Positions 37,354 through 48,022 of a stretch of DNA of 64,000 bases are shown here, piece after piece; positions within the stretch are counted from its first letter, which is position 1; every line of letters starts with the position of its first letter. Made by a program: the position numbers and the translations under genes. Source of the DNA: Ochotona curzoniae (Eukaryota; Chordata; Mammalia; Lagomorpha; Ochotonidae); the NCBI RefSeq assembly GCF_017591425.1, contig NW_024466512.1, forward strand, positions 13,147,001 through 13,211,000, in the 5' to 3' direction. Below the pieces are notes generated by a model. That model was not told the DNA's origin. It made no database searches and saw only the letters and a list, made by a program, of their open reading frames with translations.

Positions 37354-37984
37354 AAAAGCCCAAGACAATGCTGGGCAGAATCAGGCTGGACTGCGGCACC
37401 CATTGGTTCCAGTGGAAGACAGGGTTGGAAACAGAACCGACCCAGCAATTGCAACCACCAGTTGATTGGGGCAATGGACTGTACCGGGCCCCCGTACTCG
37501 CAAGTACACACAAGAACCTGGTCTGGGTTCACCTCAGACAAAGGTTTTTAGGGATCCCCTCAATCAAAATGCCGGACTCAGATACCTGCCCAAGAAAAGA
37601 CAGAAGACAGAACAAGTCAATCAACTACCCCAGCCATATGTTGGCAGTAAAAACAGGGCAAACAGAGACTCTAAGATGGACTATGTCAAATCAGAGGATT
37701 CCTCAGCGACCTCATCGTGCTTGGAATGGTGAGATTGGCAGCTATTCATAACTGCTGAACTATCAAAACCACTTGAGCAAGACCCTCGGAGCATGCCCAT
37801 CAGAGACCTGGGATGGGTGGGAGACTGGGTGGGGTTTCTCCCTTTACCTCCCCCTTTACCCGAGATATAGAAAAAAAAATTGGAAATGAGAGTCTTATCC
37901 ACTGAACCTTTGTGCCCTGATTAACTATATAAAGATTGTCAAAAATAAAATTTAAAAATGGAAAGAAATAAAAAGCCTAAGACA
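37354..37984 (+). mobile_element. Lagomorph L1 3' end, 5'-truncated, with target-site duplications
   Basis: About 600 bp (37368-37970) ending 'gattaactatataaagattgtcaaaaataaaattt', then an A-rich tail. It is flanked by AAAAGCCCAAGACA (37354-37367) and AAAAGCCTAAGACA (37971-37984), a 14-bp duplication with one mismatch. The A-rich 3' end, 5' truncation and duplication are the signature of L1 retrotransposition. I assign it to a lagomorph L1 3'-UTR from memory of the end sequence. It contains a 127-codon open frame starting at its first base region (37368-37751) that I regard as non-coding. Plus orientation, antisense to TCF7L2. Confidence 0.75.
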
Positions 37985-38664
37985 GAGGCTCAAGTCCAAG
38001 GACGGGGTGTGCAGTCCAGACACCCTCCTGTGCTGTGGCTTCCTGAAGGACAAAGACAGTGTCGCTGCCTCAAGGCATGTCCAGCCGAGGTGGTCCAGGT
38101 GACACAGACCCTCCCCAGCACGTTTCACTTCTCAGAGGCACCTTCTAGCCTCACTGAGCCATCTGTATCCCTGGAAAAAGCAGCCCAGACCTCTTCCCTC
38201 TGTGTGTTTCAAACCTGCCTCTTTGTGGACCACGATTTCAGCCAAGACCAAGGTCATAGAACCTAACCAGCAGCCCAGGAGCAAGCAGGCTGTGTTGGCA
38301 GTTTCTAGGTCTCCGAGTTGTACCCCAACCTTCAGGGCGGATCAGTCCACACCTGCCTTTGGGATGCACAGCCACCTTCTCGCAGTGCCACCACGGAGGA
38401 TTCCTAACAACTCGTGGCACCCAGACCCATTGCCACGGCAGCGAGAAGCCAGATGAACACTCCGGGCACGGCCTGTTAAGAGCCCAGCCTTGGCTTTGCT
38501 GCAGAGCATCATCAGCTAGGTTATTCCCAGGCAACACACAGGAAGATGGCCCAAAAGACCGTTTTTGTTTCTACAGATTGCATTTGGGGGCAGAGAGCAC
38601 TTCAGCTTCCTCACCCAAAGAGCCTTGATGGAAACAAAAATGCAAACAATGCAATGTTTTTTTC
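37985..38664. other. Unique intronic sequence, no gene recognised
   Basis: Nothing beyond chance frames is recognised. Confidence 0.4.
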
Positions 38665-38800
38665 ATTTCTGTGTGAAGACCACCCTCGGTGAGCAATGTT
38701 ATTATGCCTATTTTATAGACAGGGAAACTTCAGCTTGGAGGAGGCATTTGCTCAAGGTCAGATAAAGTCACCAAGTAGCAAAGCCGGAAGCAAGAAGCTT
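38665..38800 (-). repeat. MIR relic
   Basis: 'gttattatgcctattttatagacagggaaactt', 'ggaggcatttgctcaaggtcag' and 'caagtagcaaagccgg' follow the reverse complement of MIR through the core. Confidence 0.75.
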
Positions 38801-39169
38801 CTCCTTCAGCCTCACAGGCTTTGTGAGTTGGAAAAAAAAAAAATTTTTTTTTTCAAGGCACAGCATCACCCACCAATATCTGCCTGGGAAAAATCCAGGA
38901 GCGAAAACATGGACGTGAAATGGACTGGATGTGTTCGGGGCCAGACAGTAACACATACCAAACTAGAAATTTCCAAACCAGAGAGCTCCAGCATCCCCAA
39001 AGAAAGGGAGGGTCGGTTCAGCTCCCCACCGACCTCGTCCTGAGGAGGTATGGCAGCCGCAGGGAAGGGAAGAGTGTGGAGAAAGCCGAAGCACCCCCTT
39101 CCCACACCCTGCACATCCTCCACCAGGAAGCAGCAAGTGCAACAAGAGTGACTTCGAAGTGTGCAGACC

Positions 39170-39430
39170 GATTATAGCTTTACTTTCAAAAGAGCTTTGA
39201 TTGATCTTTTTTGATAGACCTGAAATAAATTAAACTAGATTGACTCACTTGAGAACGGACTCTAATCCCTTAGTCAGATCCCGGAGAACTCAAACCAAAC
39301 CAGCTGTTAATTTGGGCTTTATAAGATAAAGCATGAGAAATCCAAGTTGATGTACCCCAGAGCAAAGCTTACATCATCTCGGGAAGCAATCGGCTCCACT
39401 GCTTCTTTTAGGAACTAATCAGTTCTCGGG
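39170..39430. other. Possible conserved non-coding element
   Basis: AT-rich, repeat-free sequence with CTTTGAT at 39195-39201 (TCF/LEF core), 'gattgatcttttttgatag', 'gaaataaattaaactagattgactcac', AGATAA at 39324-39329 (GATA type) and 'gctgttaatttgggctttataag'. It contrasts with the GC-rich flank at 39430-39660. Confidence 0.4.
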
Positions 39431-40084
39431 CAAGTGCGTGCCAAGTCCTCCTCCCGCAACAGAACCAGCTCAGAGAGGAGAGGAAAGGAGAACGGGGGAA
39501 CTATTGACTGCCTTGGTCCCCCAAGCAAGCTCGGATCCAGCCCGAGACCTCGCCAGGCTGCTTCCCGCAATCAGCTGTCTCCAGTTCTATAAACAGCCGG
39601 AGGCTCTACCGGGGCCCCAGCACCCACGGAACCGCAGCGAACGAGGAAGCGGCTACTCTCTCAAGATTTTTTTTTTTTTCCTTAAAAAGAGGGAGAGGAG
39701 GTGGTAAGATGACCCAGGAAAATAGTCCCCATGACTTCCTTATTCCCTCATCTTTGAAGATCTCACCGTGCCCTTTCTTTATCTTGCCTTCTGGGTGCCT
39801 TTGATTTGAATACAGGAAAGCTTTCAAGTGGCAGCTGCCCCTGGCACTAATAGAGTTAAGTAGAACACACACCACACACACACCTCTTCCCAAGCAAAGC
39901 TTCCCACACCACCAGGCTGCCCGCCTGCCATCTCTCACCAGCATTCTTTCCAGAGGGCACCAATGCCTCCACCCCCAGGGAAGATGGGCATTCACCTCTA
40001 GAGACCCCCTACCCACGGTCCTATCCACAGAGGCTCCAAGACAGCGCCTGCCCTTCCGAAAAGAGCAGCGCTGCCAGCCTCTTG

Positions 40085-40230
40085 CTCCCTAACAATGATG
40101 TCTCGTATAACATTCTGTTTACCGAACATAAGGGGATCAAGAATTGAAATCCAATTTAAGGAATTATGGTGCCTTCAGACTGTTTTTCCTCAACGATGAA
40201 AAAAGACAGGCATGTTGTTTCTGGAATTAG
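40085..40230. other. Possible conserved non-coding element
   Basis: 'caatgatgtctcgtataacattctgtttaccgaacataagg' and 'gaattgaaatccaatttaaggaattatgg' form an AT-rich, repeat-free patch. Inferred from composition only. Confidence 0.35.
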
Positions 40231-40559
40231 GCCAGAAGGAACTGATCCTCGTGGTAATACAAGGGGGAAAAAAAGGGAAAAGAAAATCAATGTATGTATT
40301 GGGGGAGGGGACGGCTAAAATCAGGAGTCCAAGCTGGAGTCACCCAACGGATGGCCTCATCCCGCGGTGGGATGCTGAAGCTGGCACCTCCCAGGCAGGA
40401 TGTGGCCGCTCCCTGAACTGCTCTGGAGAAGCAGGAGGGACATACACAGAAGAGATGGACCAGCAGAATCCGTCCACTTGTCTGCACTCCAGCAGGCCAT
40501 GCTATGTGAACGTGACCTCCACGAACCCCTACTCAGGGCTAGCACTGGGTCGGGACAGG

Positions 40560-40625
40560 TTTCTCCCCATCGTACAAATTAAAATAGGGCTCCAGGAGGT
40601 TGTATAACTGACATCTGCTGTGCCA
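40560..40625 (-). repeat. MIR fragment
   Basis: 'caaattaaaatagggctccaggaggttgtataactgacatctgctgtgccacac' resembles the reverse complement of the MIR core. Short. Confidence 0.4.
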
Positions 40626-41187
40626 CACGGATAGGCACAGCAGACCTGGCTCCCCAGCTACCTCTGACTTGGGGACCAAAGAGCTCAGATGTGGCCCCAG
40701 AATGCACCCCCAGCTCCAGCTGCAAGGCCACTCTAGGGGCTCCTAATAGGCTCCTAGCTCCAGCGCTAGGCCTGCAAAGACCCAAGCAAGGAGCTATGCA
40801 CAGGTAATTGAATAGCAAGACCTAGAGGTGCACAGAGCTCCTGGGTCCCGCACTTCAATTAGGAAGCTTCCTCCCCATCTGTAATTAATTCTTCACCACT
40901 GCCCACACAAAGCTCAGGTTCTCCCAGGAGGAACATGTCTCATCTCACCAAACACTGCCTGGGGAAACCGTTTTGTTGTTGGTGTTAATCATGGCAGGGA
41001 GGAGGACTATTCGATTAAGTAAATTAAGACATTTCTGATAGGTAGGAAGCAAATGAATCATCACCAGGGAACAAACCATGGAAAAAGTAAAGCAAGCATG
41101 GCTCTGGCTGCGAGGCCTCAGACCAACCAGCAGAGCGGGATAGGAGGAGTGGGAAGGTGAAGGAAGGCCACCAAGCCAGAGTCGGCC

Positions 41188-41188
<1 letters not shown>
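40626..41188. other. Unique intronic sequence, no gene recognised
   Basis: No repeat or exon is recognised between the MIR fragment and the AC microsatellite. Confidence 0.4.

Positions 41189-41240
<52 letters not shown>
41189..41240. repeat. (AC)26 microsatellite
   Basis: 52 bp of uninterrupted AC dinucleotides. Likely polymorphic. Confidence 0.98.
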
Positions 41241-41241
<1 letters not shown>

Positions 41242-42479
41242 GCTCCAGCTCTCTAATTAACAAAGTCTGCTGAAATACAAATCCTTCTGCAAAGGGAGTG
41301 GGAGAATGCAGTTACATTTGTCTATTGTTTCACACCCCCTCCCCAAGCCGAAAGAGGGGGTAGGGAGTGGATGACAGGACATTGACCAAAACTGACTTGC
41401 TGATTCCCCCTATTCCGTGCCTTCTTTGTTCATTCCGGCCTCTGAAAGGCCCCCAGACAGGACAGCAATAAACACAGACATGCCGAGAAGGAGGGACAGC
41501 TAAACGGTGCTTCCTAGAACCAATGACTGCTTTCACGTTGACTGGGAGAACCAGCATCATGTCTTAACCGCTATCGAGTGTACATCACGCAGGACTAGCT
41601 GCACACTGCACGCCTGTCGCCCAGGCTGGAGTGCCAACAGGCCTGTGCAGTGTGTGCTGGAGAGTCCCATGAGAAAGTTCTAGCAAGCTGACCCGTGTTG
41701 TGGGCACAGATTCAACCACTGAGACACCAGCACCTCCTCCCAGAGATGCCAGCACCTGGAATGCCAGAGCAGGCAATCTCTGATCACCAGTTCCAAAGGT
41801 CTCTTGTCCTGGTCACCAACTGGCACAGCTAGCCTGGGAGGCAAAGTAGAGGAAGGGCTGTTACACGCTTGTTACTGCCTCGGACAAACAATAGGTTGAC
41901 CACAGAGGCTGGCTGAAGCTCTCAGAGAACAACATGTGTTGCTGGGTCCCCAAGCCAGAAGCCAGGCCTCCTCGCCCCCCACGGAGAACCGGGGCAGGAT
42001 GGCTGGAAATGCGTCTTTGGTGATGACGTCATAAGGCACAGCGACTCAGCAGAAGAGGGCAGAAACACAACCCACAGGCCACAAACACCAACTCTGTGTC
42101 GGTCAGAAGTCAAACCATCCTTAGCCTGGTCCCCCTTCGAAGTTTTCTGTTTTCCCTCCAGGGGTTGGGGGGAGGGAATAATTATGTTGCAATACGGATT
42201 TTTTTTTTACCCAAATTCTTTCCCAAAAGTAGTCCGGCCTGCCTGTCTTGTGGGAGAAGTTCCTAGGCTCCGGACTCTTCTGGGAGATGGTGGGGGCGTT
42301 AGATGAGGAAAAGTGGCCAAGAAGCCACAAGACCCTCCCTCACCAATCTCAAGGCTGTGGCAAGGGTTTCCACCCCAGCAGTGTCCTCAGGTTAACCCGT
42401 CACCCAAGTGTGCCTGGGGACACCCAGCCCTTCCCAGATGCCAGCCATGGGGCTGGGTCCCTCTGATGTATTTCACAAT
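41241..42479. other. Unique intronic sequence, no gene recognised
   Basis: No confident repeat or exon. 42120-42250 is AT-rich with a T-run. Confidence 0.4.
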
Positions 42480-42660
42480 AAACTCTCATGATAAGTAAGT
42501 CCTATTATTAAATAAAAACAAAGACTTCAAGCAATTAAATAATTTGCCCAATTTAAAATTTCCAGTTTTAGGTAACAAAAATTAGGAAGCAAATATTAGT
42601 ATTTATTAAAAAATAATAATAATAATAATAAGCAAACAAAAACAGTTCCTCCTCTATAAG
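42480..42660. repeat. AT-rich patch with (AAT)n run
   Basis: 'aattaaataatttgcccaatttaaaatttcc' is followed by a run of about eight AAT units at 42608-42631. The first half may be a MIR remnant or a conserved element. Confidence 0.6.
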
Positions 42661-43354
42661 GAAATCTGAGACTGGAATCTAATGAATGAGGAAAAGGCAT
42701 TCCGGGCCAGAAAAAGCAAAAGGTGGGGACAACACACACAGCACTGGAAGAGCCACCCTAAGCTGGTCCCAGTGTTTGCAAAATTGCCCTCCAAGGTGTT
42801 ACACAAAGAGTACAGGCAGGAGAGGGCCTAGGGGTGGCTGGCTGGGGACAGAGGACAGGACCAGTGGCCCTGTAGGCAGCAGTCCCCTGGACGCTCAGCC
42901 CCAGGCTAGCCATAAACTGCACATTCACGAGGTGCGATGGCGAGTGGAAACCACTAACTGTGACCAAACCAGAAGTCAGACCGTAAGATAAAAACCCACT
43001 CCCGGGGCAAAGCGCTGAGGCTGAAATCAAAACCATATCTGCTTTGCATGTGGCGTGTGGTTTTGTGTGGGCTCTTCACACGCCAGCTCTTCCTGCTGCC
43101 ACCAGGTCTCCCCGTTCCTGCAGCTGCTCTATAGCTAAACTGTCACGTAGACCCACAGTCCACGTACTCCCTGGATGCCACTTCCCTGGGAAATGAATGT
43201 GTGGGGGTGGCGAGAGAGGGCGGCACCAGACCTGGTTTGCACCAAAAGCAGTCCTGGCACTTATCCTCCACAGCACAAAGTGACAAAAATCACCATCAAC
43301 AGTGCTATGTTAGGATGTGTCCTGTGGTGGAGATAAACCAGCAAATTCATCCCA

Positions 43355-43475
43355 CCTGCAAAGCCACCCAAGCAAACAGTTTTGCTTTGTTTTGGTTTTT
43401 TTTTTTTTTTCTGGGCATGAGGTCCTCCTCCCAGGGCCGCCCTCCACATGAACGAAATCTCTGCCTTGTTCACAG
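43355..43475. repeat. Imperfect direct repeat, copy A
   Basis: 'aagccacccaagcaaacagttttgctttg', a T-run, 'ctgggcatgaggtcctcctcccagggccgcc' and 'cacatgaacgaaatct' match the second copy at 43928 in the same order and orientation. The T-run is expanded here. Confidence 0.7.
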
Positions 43476-43927
43476 ATCCCATCCTTCAGACAACAAATGG
43501 CTTCCCACATCAGATCTTCCACGGGGAGGCATCTGTCACAGCGTCCATCTACCAGCATGAAAATGTGACCACAGTGACAACTTTTATGAAAACACAAACC
43601 CAAACAGGGCGCATCCAACACATGCTTAGCTCATGGGTGCTTTCCAACTTCCTTGAACTGCTCCTTCAAGTTAAAAAAAAAAATCTGTACACTGGGTCTC
43701 GGGCCTGTATTTTTTTTTTTAATTAACAGGAAACCCTTGGCTTCTTTAGCAATTATGAAGCAATAAATGTTGCTGGATTCCAGAATAAAAACAACAGGAC
43801 TGAAGATGGGAAAGAGGGACTCGGGGGATATTTGTCTTTGATTCGCAGGAAAAGAACCAAGTTCGGGACTCGGGGGACTCCTGGAACATTCCTGAATGGA
43901 GTCTCCTACTTTCTATGAATCATTCCA

Positions 43928-44040
43928 ACTGTAAAATCACCCAAGCAAAACACAGTTTTGTTTCGCCTTTTTCTGGGCAGGGGGTTCTCCTCCCAGAAGC
44001 CCCCCACAAACATGAACAAAACCTTTATCTTGGTCTACCT
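43928..44040. repeat. Imperfect direct repeat, copy B
   Basis: 'aaatcacccaagcaaaacacagttttgtttcg', 'ctttttctgggcagggggttctcctcccagaagcc' and 'cacaaacatgaacaaaacct' are aligned with copy A about 573 bp to the left. The flanks do not match, so the repeated unit is about 110-120 bp. Confidence 0.7.
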
Positions 44041-44579
44041 CACGCGTTATCTCACTTCTGCGGCATATCCAATAGTCCTGGGTCTTCCGCTTACACATCT
44101 GGATCTTAGAGTGGGATCAAAAGGACAACACTTTCTCCCCACACATCACTGGGACATTTGAGCTGGGCTCCCTCGCCCTGCCTCTAAAGCAGGGAGCGTG
44201 AGATTTGGAAAAAAAAAAAAAACAGAGGGTCCTAAGAAGCCCCACCCTAGCACCCCCACACCTTTCCATCCTGCAAAGTGGATGCTTTCCTTATTTCTGT
44301 TCTCCAGATATCCTGCCTGCCTGATACACCCCAGCCATCTGACAGGTGCCTTGAGCCAAAGCGGACAGGGCCCCCATAGAACTCACGAAAGGCAAGGGAA
44401 ACTTCTCTGGGTGCAAAAACCTGCAGCCCTCAAAGTGCATGCCAAGTTCATCAACCTCCTCCAGTGCCTTGGAGGTCTTCCATCAAGCAGAACAGACGGG
44501 GTTGGCCACGCTGAGGCCAGGGTCTCTTGGGTAAAGGGGGAGGCTAAAGCATTTCCAAAGTGTGATAGCTATGGCCTCC

Positions 44580-44760
44580 TAGTAACTCGACTAGAAACTT
44601 CCGATACTCTGCATTCAAAGTGCTGAAATGCTATTGCAAGGTCTTAATGTTTTATCATCTCCTCCTTATCAGTGCTGCAACTGAGTTGAAAGTTGAAAAT
44701 TGCCAGGGAGTCAAATCTTATACAAGTGGCCTCCGGGGAGAAAGATATTTGCTCAGGGTG
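44580..44760. other. Possible conserved non-coding element
   Basis: Repeat-free: 'ttccgatactctgcattcaaagtgctgaaatgc', 'aatgttttatcatctcctccttatcagtg' and 'agatatttgctcagg'. GATA-type TTATC occurs twice on the plus strand. Composition-based call. Confidence 0.33.
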
Positions 44761-45640
44761 GGTACCAAATGGACCCCATGACCCCCCACAACCAACTGTC
44801 CCACCAATGACCAAATAAAGGAAGAAAAAAAATCCTCGGAGCCTTGGGCTGTCCCAGTGACTAGATTTATGGGCACTCAGGGCAAAAGGACACACCCACA
44901 AATTTCCTGGCTGTCCACTGGCAAGCTCCTGCGCAGTCTAGACTTTGAGGTTCCCCTTTCAACAAGCCAAGTCTCCAAATCCAATCCACCCCCAACCCCT
45001 GCACACACCCAAAAAAGAGAGAGGAAAACAAAGTCCCCCAAAACAAGAGACACCTCCCTGGAGAGGGGAGGGCGGTTCCAACAGCTCCTCCCAAAATAAA
45101 AGGAGACTGCAGCATTCTAAGACACTCCTTTGCAAAGCCAACGTAGTAGAGTTAGGGATTTAAAAAGTAAAATCATACACTTTTACACTTTAAAAACAAA
45201 ATCACAAAATTCACAGGGAGTGTGACGCGCTGGTGTGAACTGGACGCAAGGTGCTGTCATACTGAAGGGTACGACTTTGGGAGGCATTGCAGAACAGCCA
45301 CTGTGCGCAAAGCAGAACTGTTGTGGCTCAGCAGCTGTTTAAAAAAAAGGATAGAAATCCTCGGGGGGTGGGGGGGGAATAAGACAGCTCAAACTCCCTC
45401 TTAAATGTGCTAACACACAGATCTGGGGAACAACAATCCCATGCTGACTGCTTTCCAATAGAGAAACCAAAGCCCAAGATGACTAAATGTAGCAGTCTCT
45501 TCTCTCTCCCTCTCCAGACATTCTAGCCTCTTCTGGGCTTCCGGTTACAAGGCTGAGAAAAGGTACCAGGGGCAGCAGCAGCAGATGCCCTACCCGTCTT
45601 GGACTGTCAACAACATTTAGGAAAACTACTTCCCCTGCTC
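44761..45640. other. Unique intronic sequence with short G-run
   Basis: No exon or repeat recognised. A G-rich run is at 45363-45379. 45155-45215 is AT-rich. Confidence 0.4.
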
Positions 45641-45879
45641 TCTGCTTCATCTGCTTTCCTTATTGGTTCATTTGCACAGCACCGCCCCTGCCCCCACAGC
45701 AGTTAGCACATCGTTTTGTCATTTCTGCCTGTCCCCACCATTAGTGTCAGCTGTTGCGACGACACCACAGCTGTCTGCCCGGAGTGGCCAGCAGCATCGA
45801 CACACCCCCTTCCCCCAAGCAGTAACCCCCCTCGCCTTGACGAATGCTCAGCAACACTCATACATCATTCCCAAATTGG

Positions 45880-46230
45880 TCCAAACGAATGGAACACAGC
45901 TCTGCTTAACATTACGAGATTTAAATGGATTTTCTCTCTACAGGTCTGCCCCATAATTGGGTTTATCCATCTTGTTGAAGTACAGTTTACACTTGCTAAC
46001 ATCACGCCAATTCAAGCTACATTTTCTGCTCCAGTGGCAGGAGCAAGGCAGATTTGTCATCGGATCATAACAGGTAATTCAAACAACAATTAGTTTGATG
46101 ACGGCCCGTATGTCATTGTCTGCTCCTGCAGCCCAGCTCCCACCCGGTGCGCTCTGTTCCTCAAGATGAATTGTCTTCACAATTCTTCAATTTCAATCAT
46201 CAACAATGCTTACTGAATCGACTAAGAATC
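45880..46230. other. Strong conserved-element candidate containing a splice-flanked open block
   Basis: AT-rich and repeat-free: 'taacattacgagatttaaatgg', 'cataattgggtttatccatc', 'caaacaacaattagtttgatgacgg' and 'caatttcaatcatcaac'. On the plus strand, 45944-46073 (130 bp) is open in one frame, preceded by TTTTCTCTCTACAG and followed by GTAATT, so it could be spliced as an antisense exon. Its length is not a multiple of three and the peptide is unknown to me. I favour a conserved regulatory element. It lies about 10.5 kb after the TCF7L2 exon in the sense direction. Confidence 0.42.
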
Positions 46231-46309
46231 TAGTGGCACAAGACCATCTTGCCTACAAGGCGGCCTCCCCAAAGCCCTAGTGGAAAGAACAGCCCATCTC
46301 CCTGGGAGG

Positions 46310-46380
46310 GCTGCAGCTACCGCCCACAACACATACACATGCACAAGCACACGCACACACACTCTCTCTCTCTTTTTCAA
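46310..46380. repeat. Impure (CA)n/(CT)n tract
   Basis: 'acacatacacatgcacaagcacacgcacacacactctctctctc' then a T-run. Simple low-complexity sequence. Confidence 0.85.
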
Positions 46381-46499
46381 ACCTAGGGAGGAAGTTTCCA
46401 ATTTTTCAAGCCAACCCATTTATTTTGCTTCTCCAATCTTAACCTCAAAATCCAGGGAGGCACAGTGTCTAGGTATACAAACAAATCTTCATTCATCTA

Positions 46500-46720
46500 C
46501 AAGTTAGAAAATACCTGCTTACGTCGCTAAGCGAGTAAGTGACCACTATCCAAACAACACAATGAGCAACACTCTTCGGGGGTTAAAAAAAATTGTGGGG
46601 GCTAAAACTGGTTTTGGTGGAAGCCCTGTGAAAATGAGAAGACCATTATGTAAATATCAATCTGTCCATATATGGTCACCCCATTGTTTGCACCATCCCA
46701 CAGTCATGAGGACAGGCGAT
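46500..46720. other. Possible conserved non-coding element
   Basis: 'gcttacgtcgctaagcgagtaagtgaccac' and 'aagaccattatgtaaatatcaatctgtcc' form a repeat-free patch of unusual CpG content for an intron. Inferred from composition. Confidence 0.3.
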
Positions 46721-47349
46721 AAAGTCATGCACTGAACAGGAACTGAAATCCAACTTTGACAGACTTAGAAAAGAGCCCACTGGTTCACAAAGGGGCAGAA
46801 GACCCATATTGGAGAATGACGTTGATTATAAGAGAAAAAAAATTACTACTGGCTTTCAATGCTGTCACAGATGTTACTATTCAAAATTTCAAGAAGCATC
46901 CACTGATTGCTGCCCTGACTCGGTCCAATCTCACAGACCCTTTCTGCCTCCTTCCTGCCCACAGCTGTGGATCTGATGCATCCAGACCCAGCCCACTTTG
47001 GGCACCACAGCATGGTGCCACACAGATAAAGACATGAGAAAGCAACCACCTCAGCCCTTCAGAAGAGTTTATATTCTGGTCAAACGGAACAAGGACGAGG
47101 CAGAATTTCCAAGTGACTTGAGAGAAATGCAAACAGCAAGCAGGAGGAGTCATAAATCCTTGTTACCCAGCAAAGATAGTCCCGGTTATCAAATCTATCA
47201 TGTGGGGACACTCTTGACAGAAGAAATCTACAATGCATGTCAGGATGAGGTGTTCACTAAACCTGCAAACAAGTCCTGCATGGTTCAACAGTGAAACCAG
47301 CAGCTTGCACAGTGCCCAGCTCCTGGGTCACTTGACCTTGCTGATGTAA

Positions 47350-47475
47350 TCCCTCCTGACCCTTTGTGAGTCAGGTAGTACCAATATCCCATTTTACAGA
47401 TTAGGAGGCGAAAGCCTACAGAACTGAGGCTCCAACCAGCACTGTCGGACTCCAGAGGTGCAGATTCAACCACCC
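47350..47475 (-). repeat. MIR relic
   Basis: 'gtagtaccaatatcccattttacagattaggaggcgaaagcc' and 'ccaaccagcactgtcggactccagaggtgcagattcaacc' follow the reverse complement of MIR. Confidence 0.75.
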
Positions 47476-47534
47476 ACTTCCTCTTCACTCTCGCATCACT
47501 GGTAGTCTGCACCCTACAAACTACCAAACCAAGC

Positions 47535-47610
47535 TGAGGGTTCTCAACCAGGGGCAATTCTGAGGAACACTTGGTAACCTCTAGAGACATTTTTGCTGAG
47601 TGCTGGCCAC
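47535..47610 (+). repeat. Old DNA-transposon fragment, family uncertain
   Basis: 'gttctcaaccaggggcaattctgaggaacacttggtaacctctagagacatttttg' matches a common mammalian medium-reiterated repeat ('ttctcaaccgggggcgatttt...ggacatttggcaatgtctggagaca'). I do not name the family with certainty. Confidence 0.5.
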
Positions 47611-47715
47611 ATCAAGTACAGAGAAGTCCGACCAGTGTTGAGATTCAGCGGGTTAAGTCATTGCTCACAAGGCTGGGGTTAGAAACCCTGCACAGTGGTG
47701 GGGACGGGGGTGGCG

Positions 47716-48022
47716 GGCAACATAGTTGTCCTACAACAACAAGTCAAGCCACTCTGACACCAGCATCCAATATACATGCCAGTGTGAGCCCAGCTGCTCC
47801 ACTTTTGATTCAGTTCCCTGCTGATGTGCAAGAGAAAGCAGGGGGACATAGTCCTGGGTACTTGGGACCCTGCCACCCACATGGGAGCTCTAGAAAGCTC
47901 CTAGCTTCAACCTGACTCAGCCCCAGCTTCTGCCAATCATTTGGGGCGTGAGTGAACCAGAGGATGGTAGGTCTTTCTTTGTCTGTCTCTCTGCCTTTCA
48001 AACAAATAAATAAATCCTTTAA
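47716..48022 (+). repeat. CSINE
   Basis: 'ccactctgacaccagcatccaatata', 'gggtacttgggaccctgccacccacatgggag', 'gggcgtgagtgaaccagaggatgg', 'ctgtctctctgcctttcaaacaaataaataaatcc'. Confidence 0.88.

Noticed and set aside
41189..41240. Regular repeats that might suggest a CRISPR or satellite array
   Set aside because: Plain (AC)n microsatellite. No spacer/repeat architecture exists anywhere in the window.
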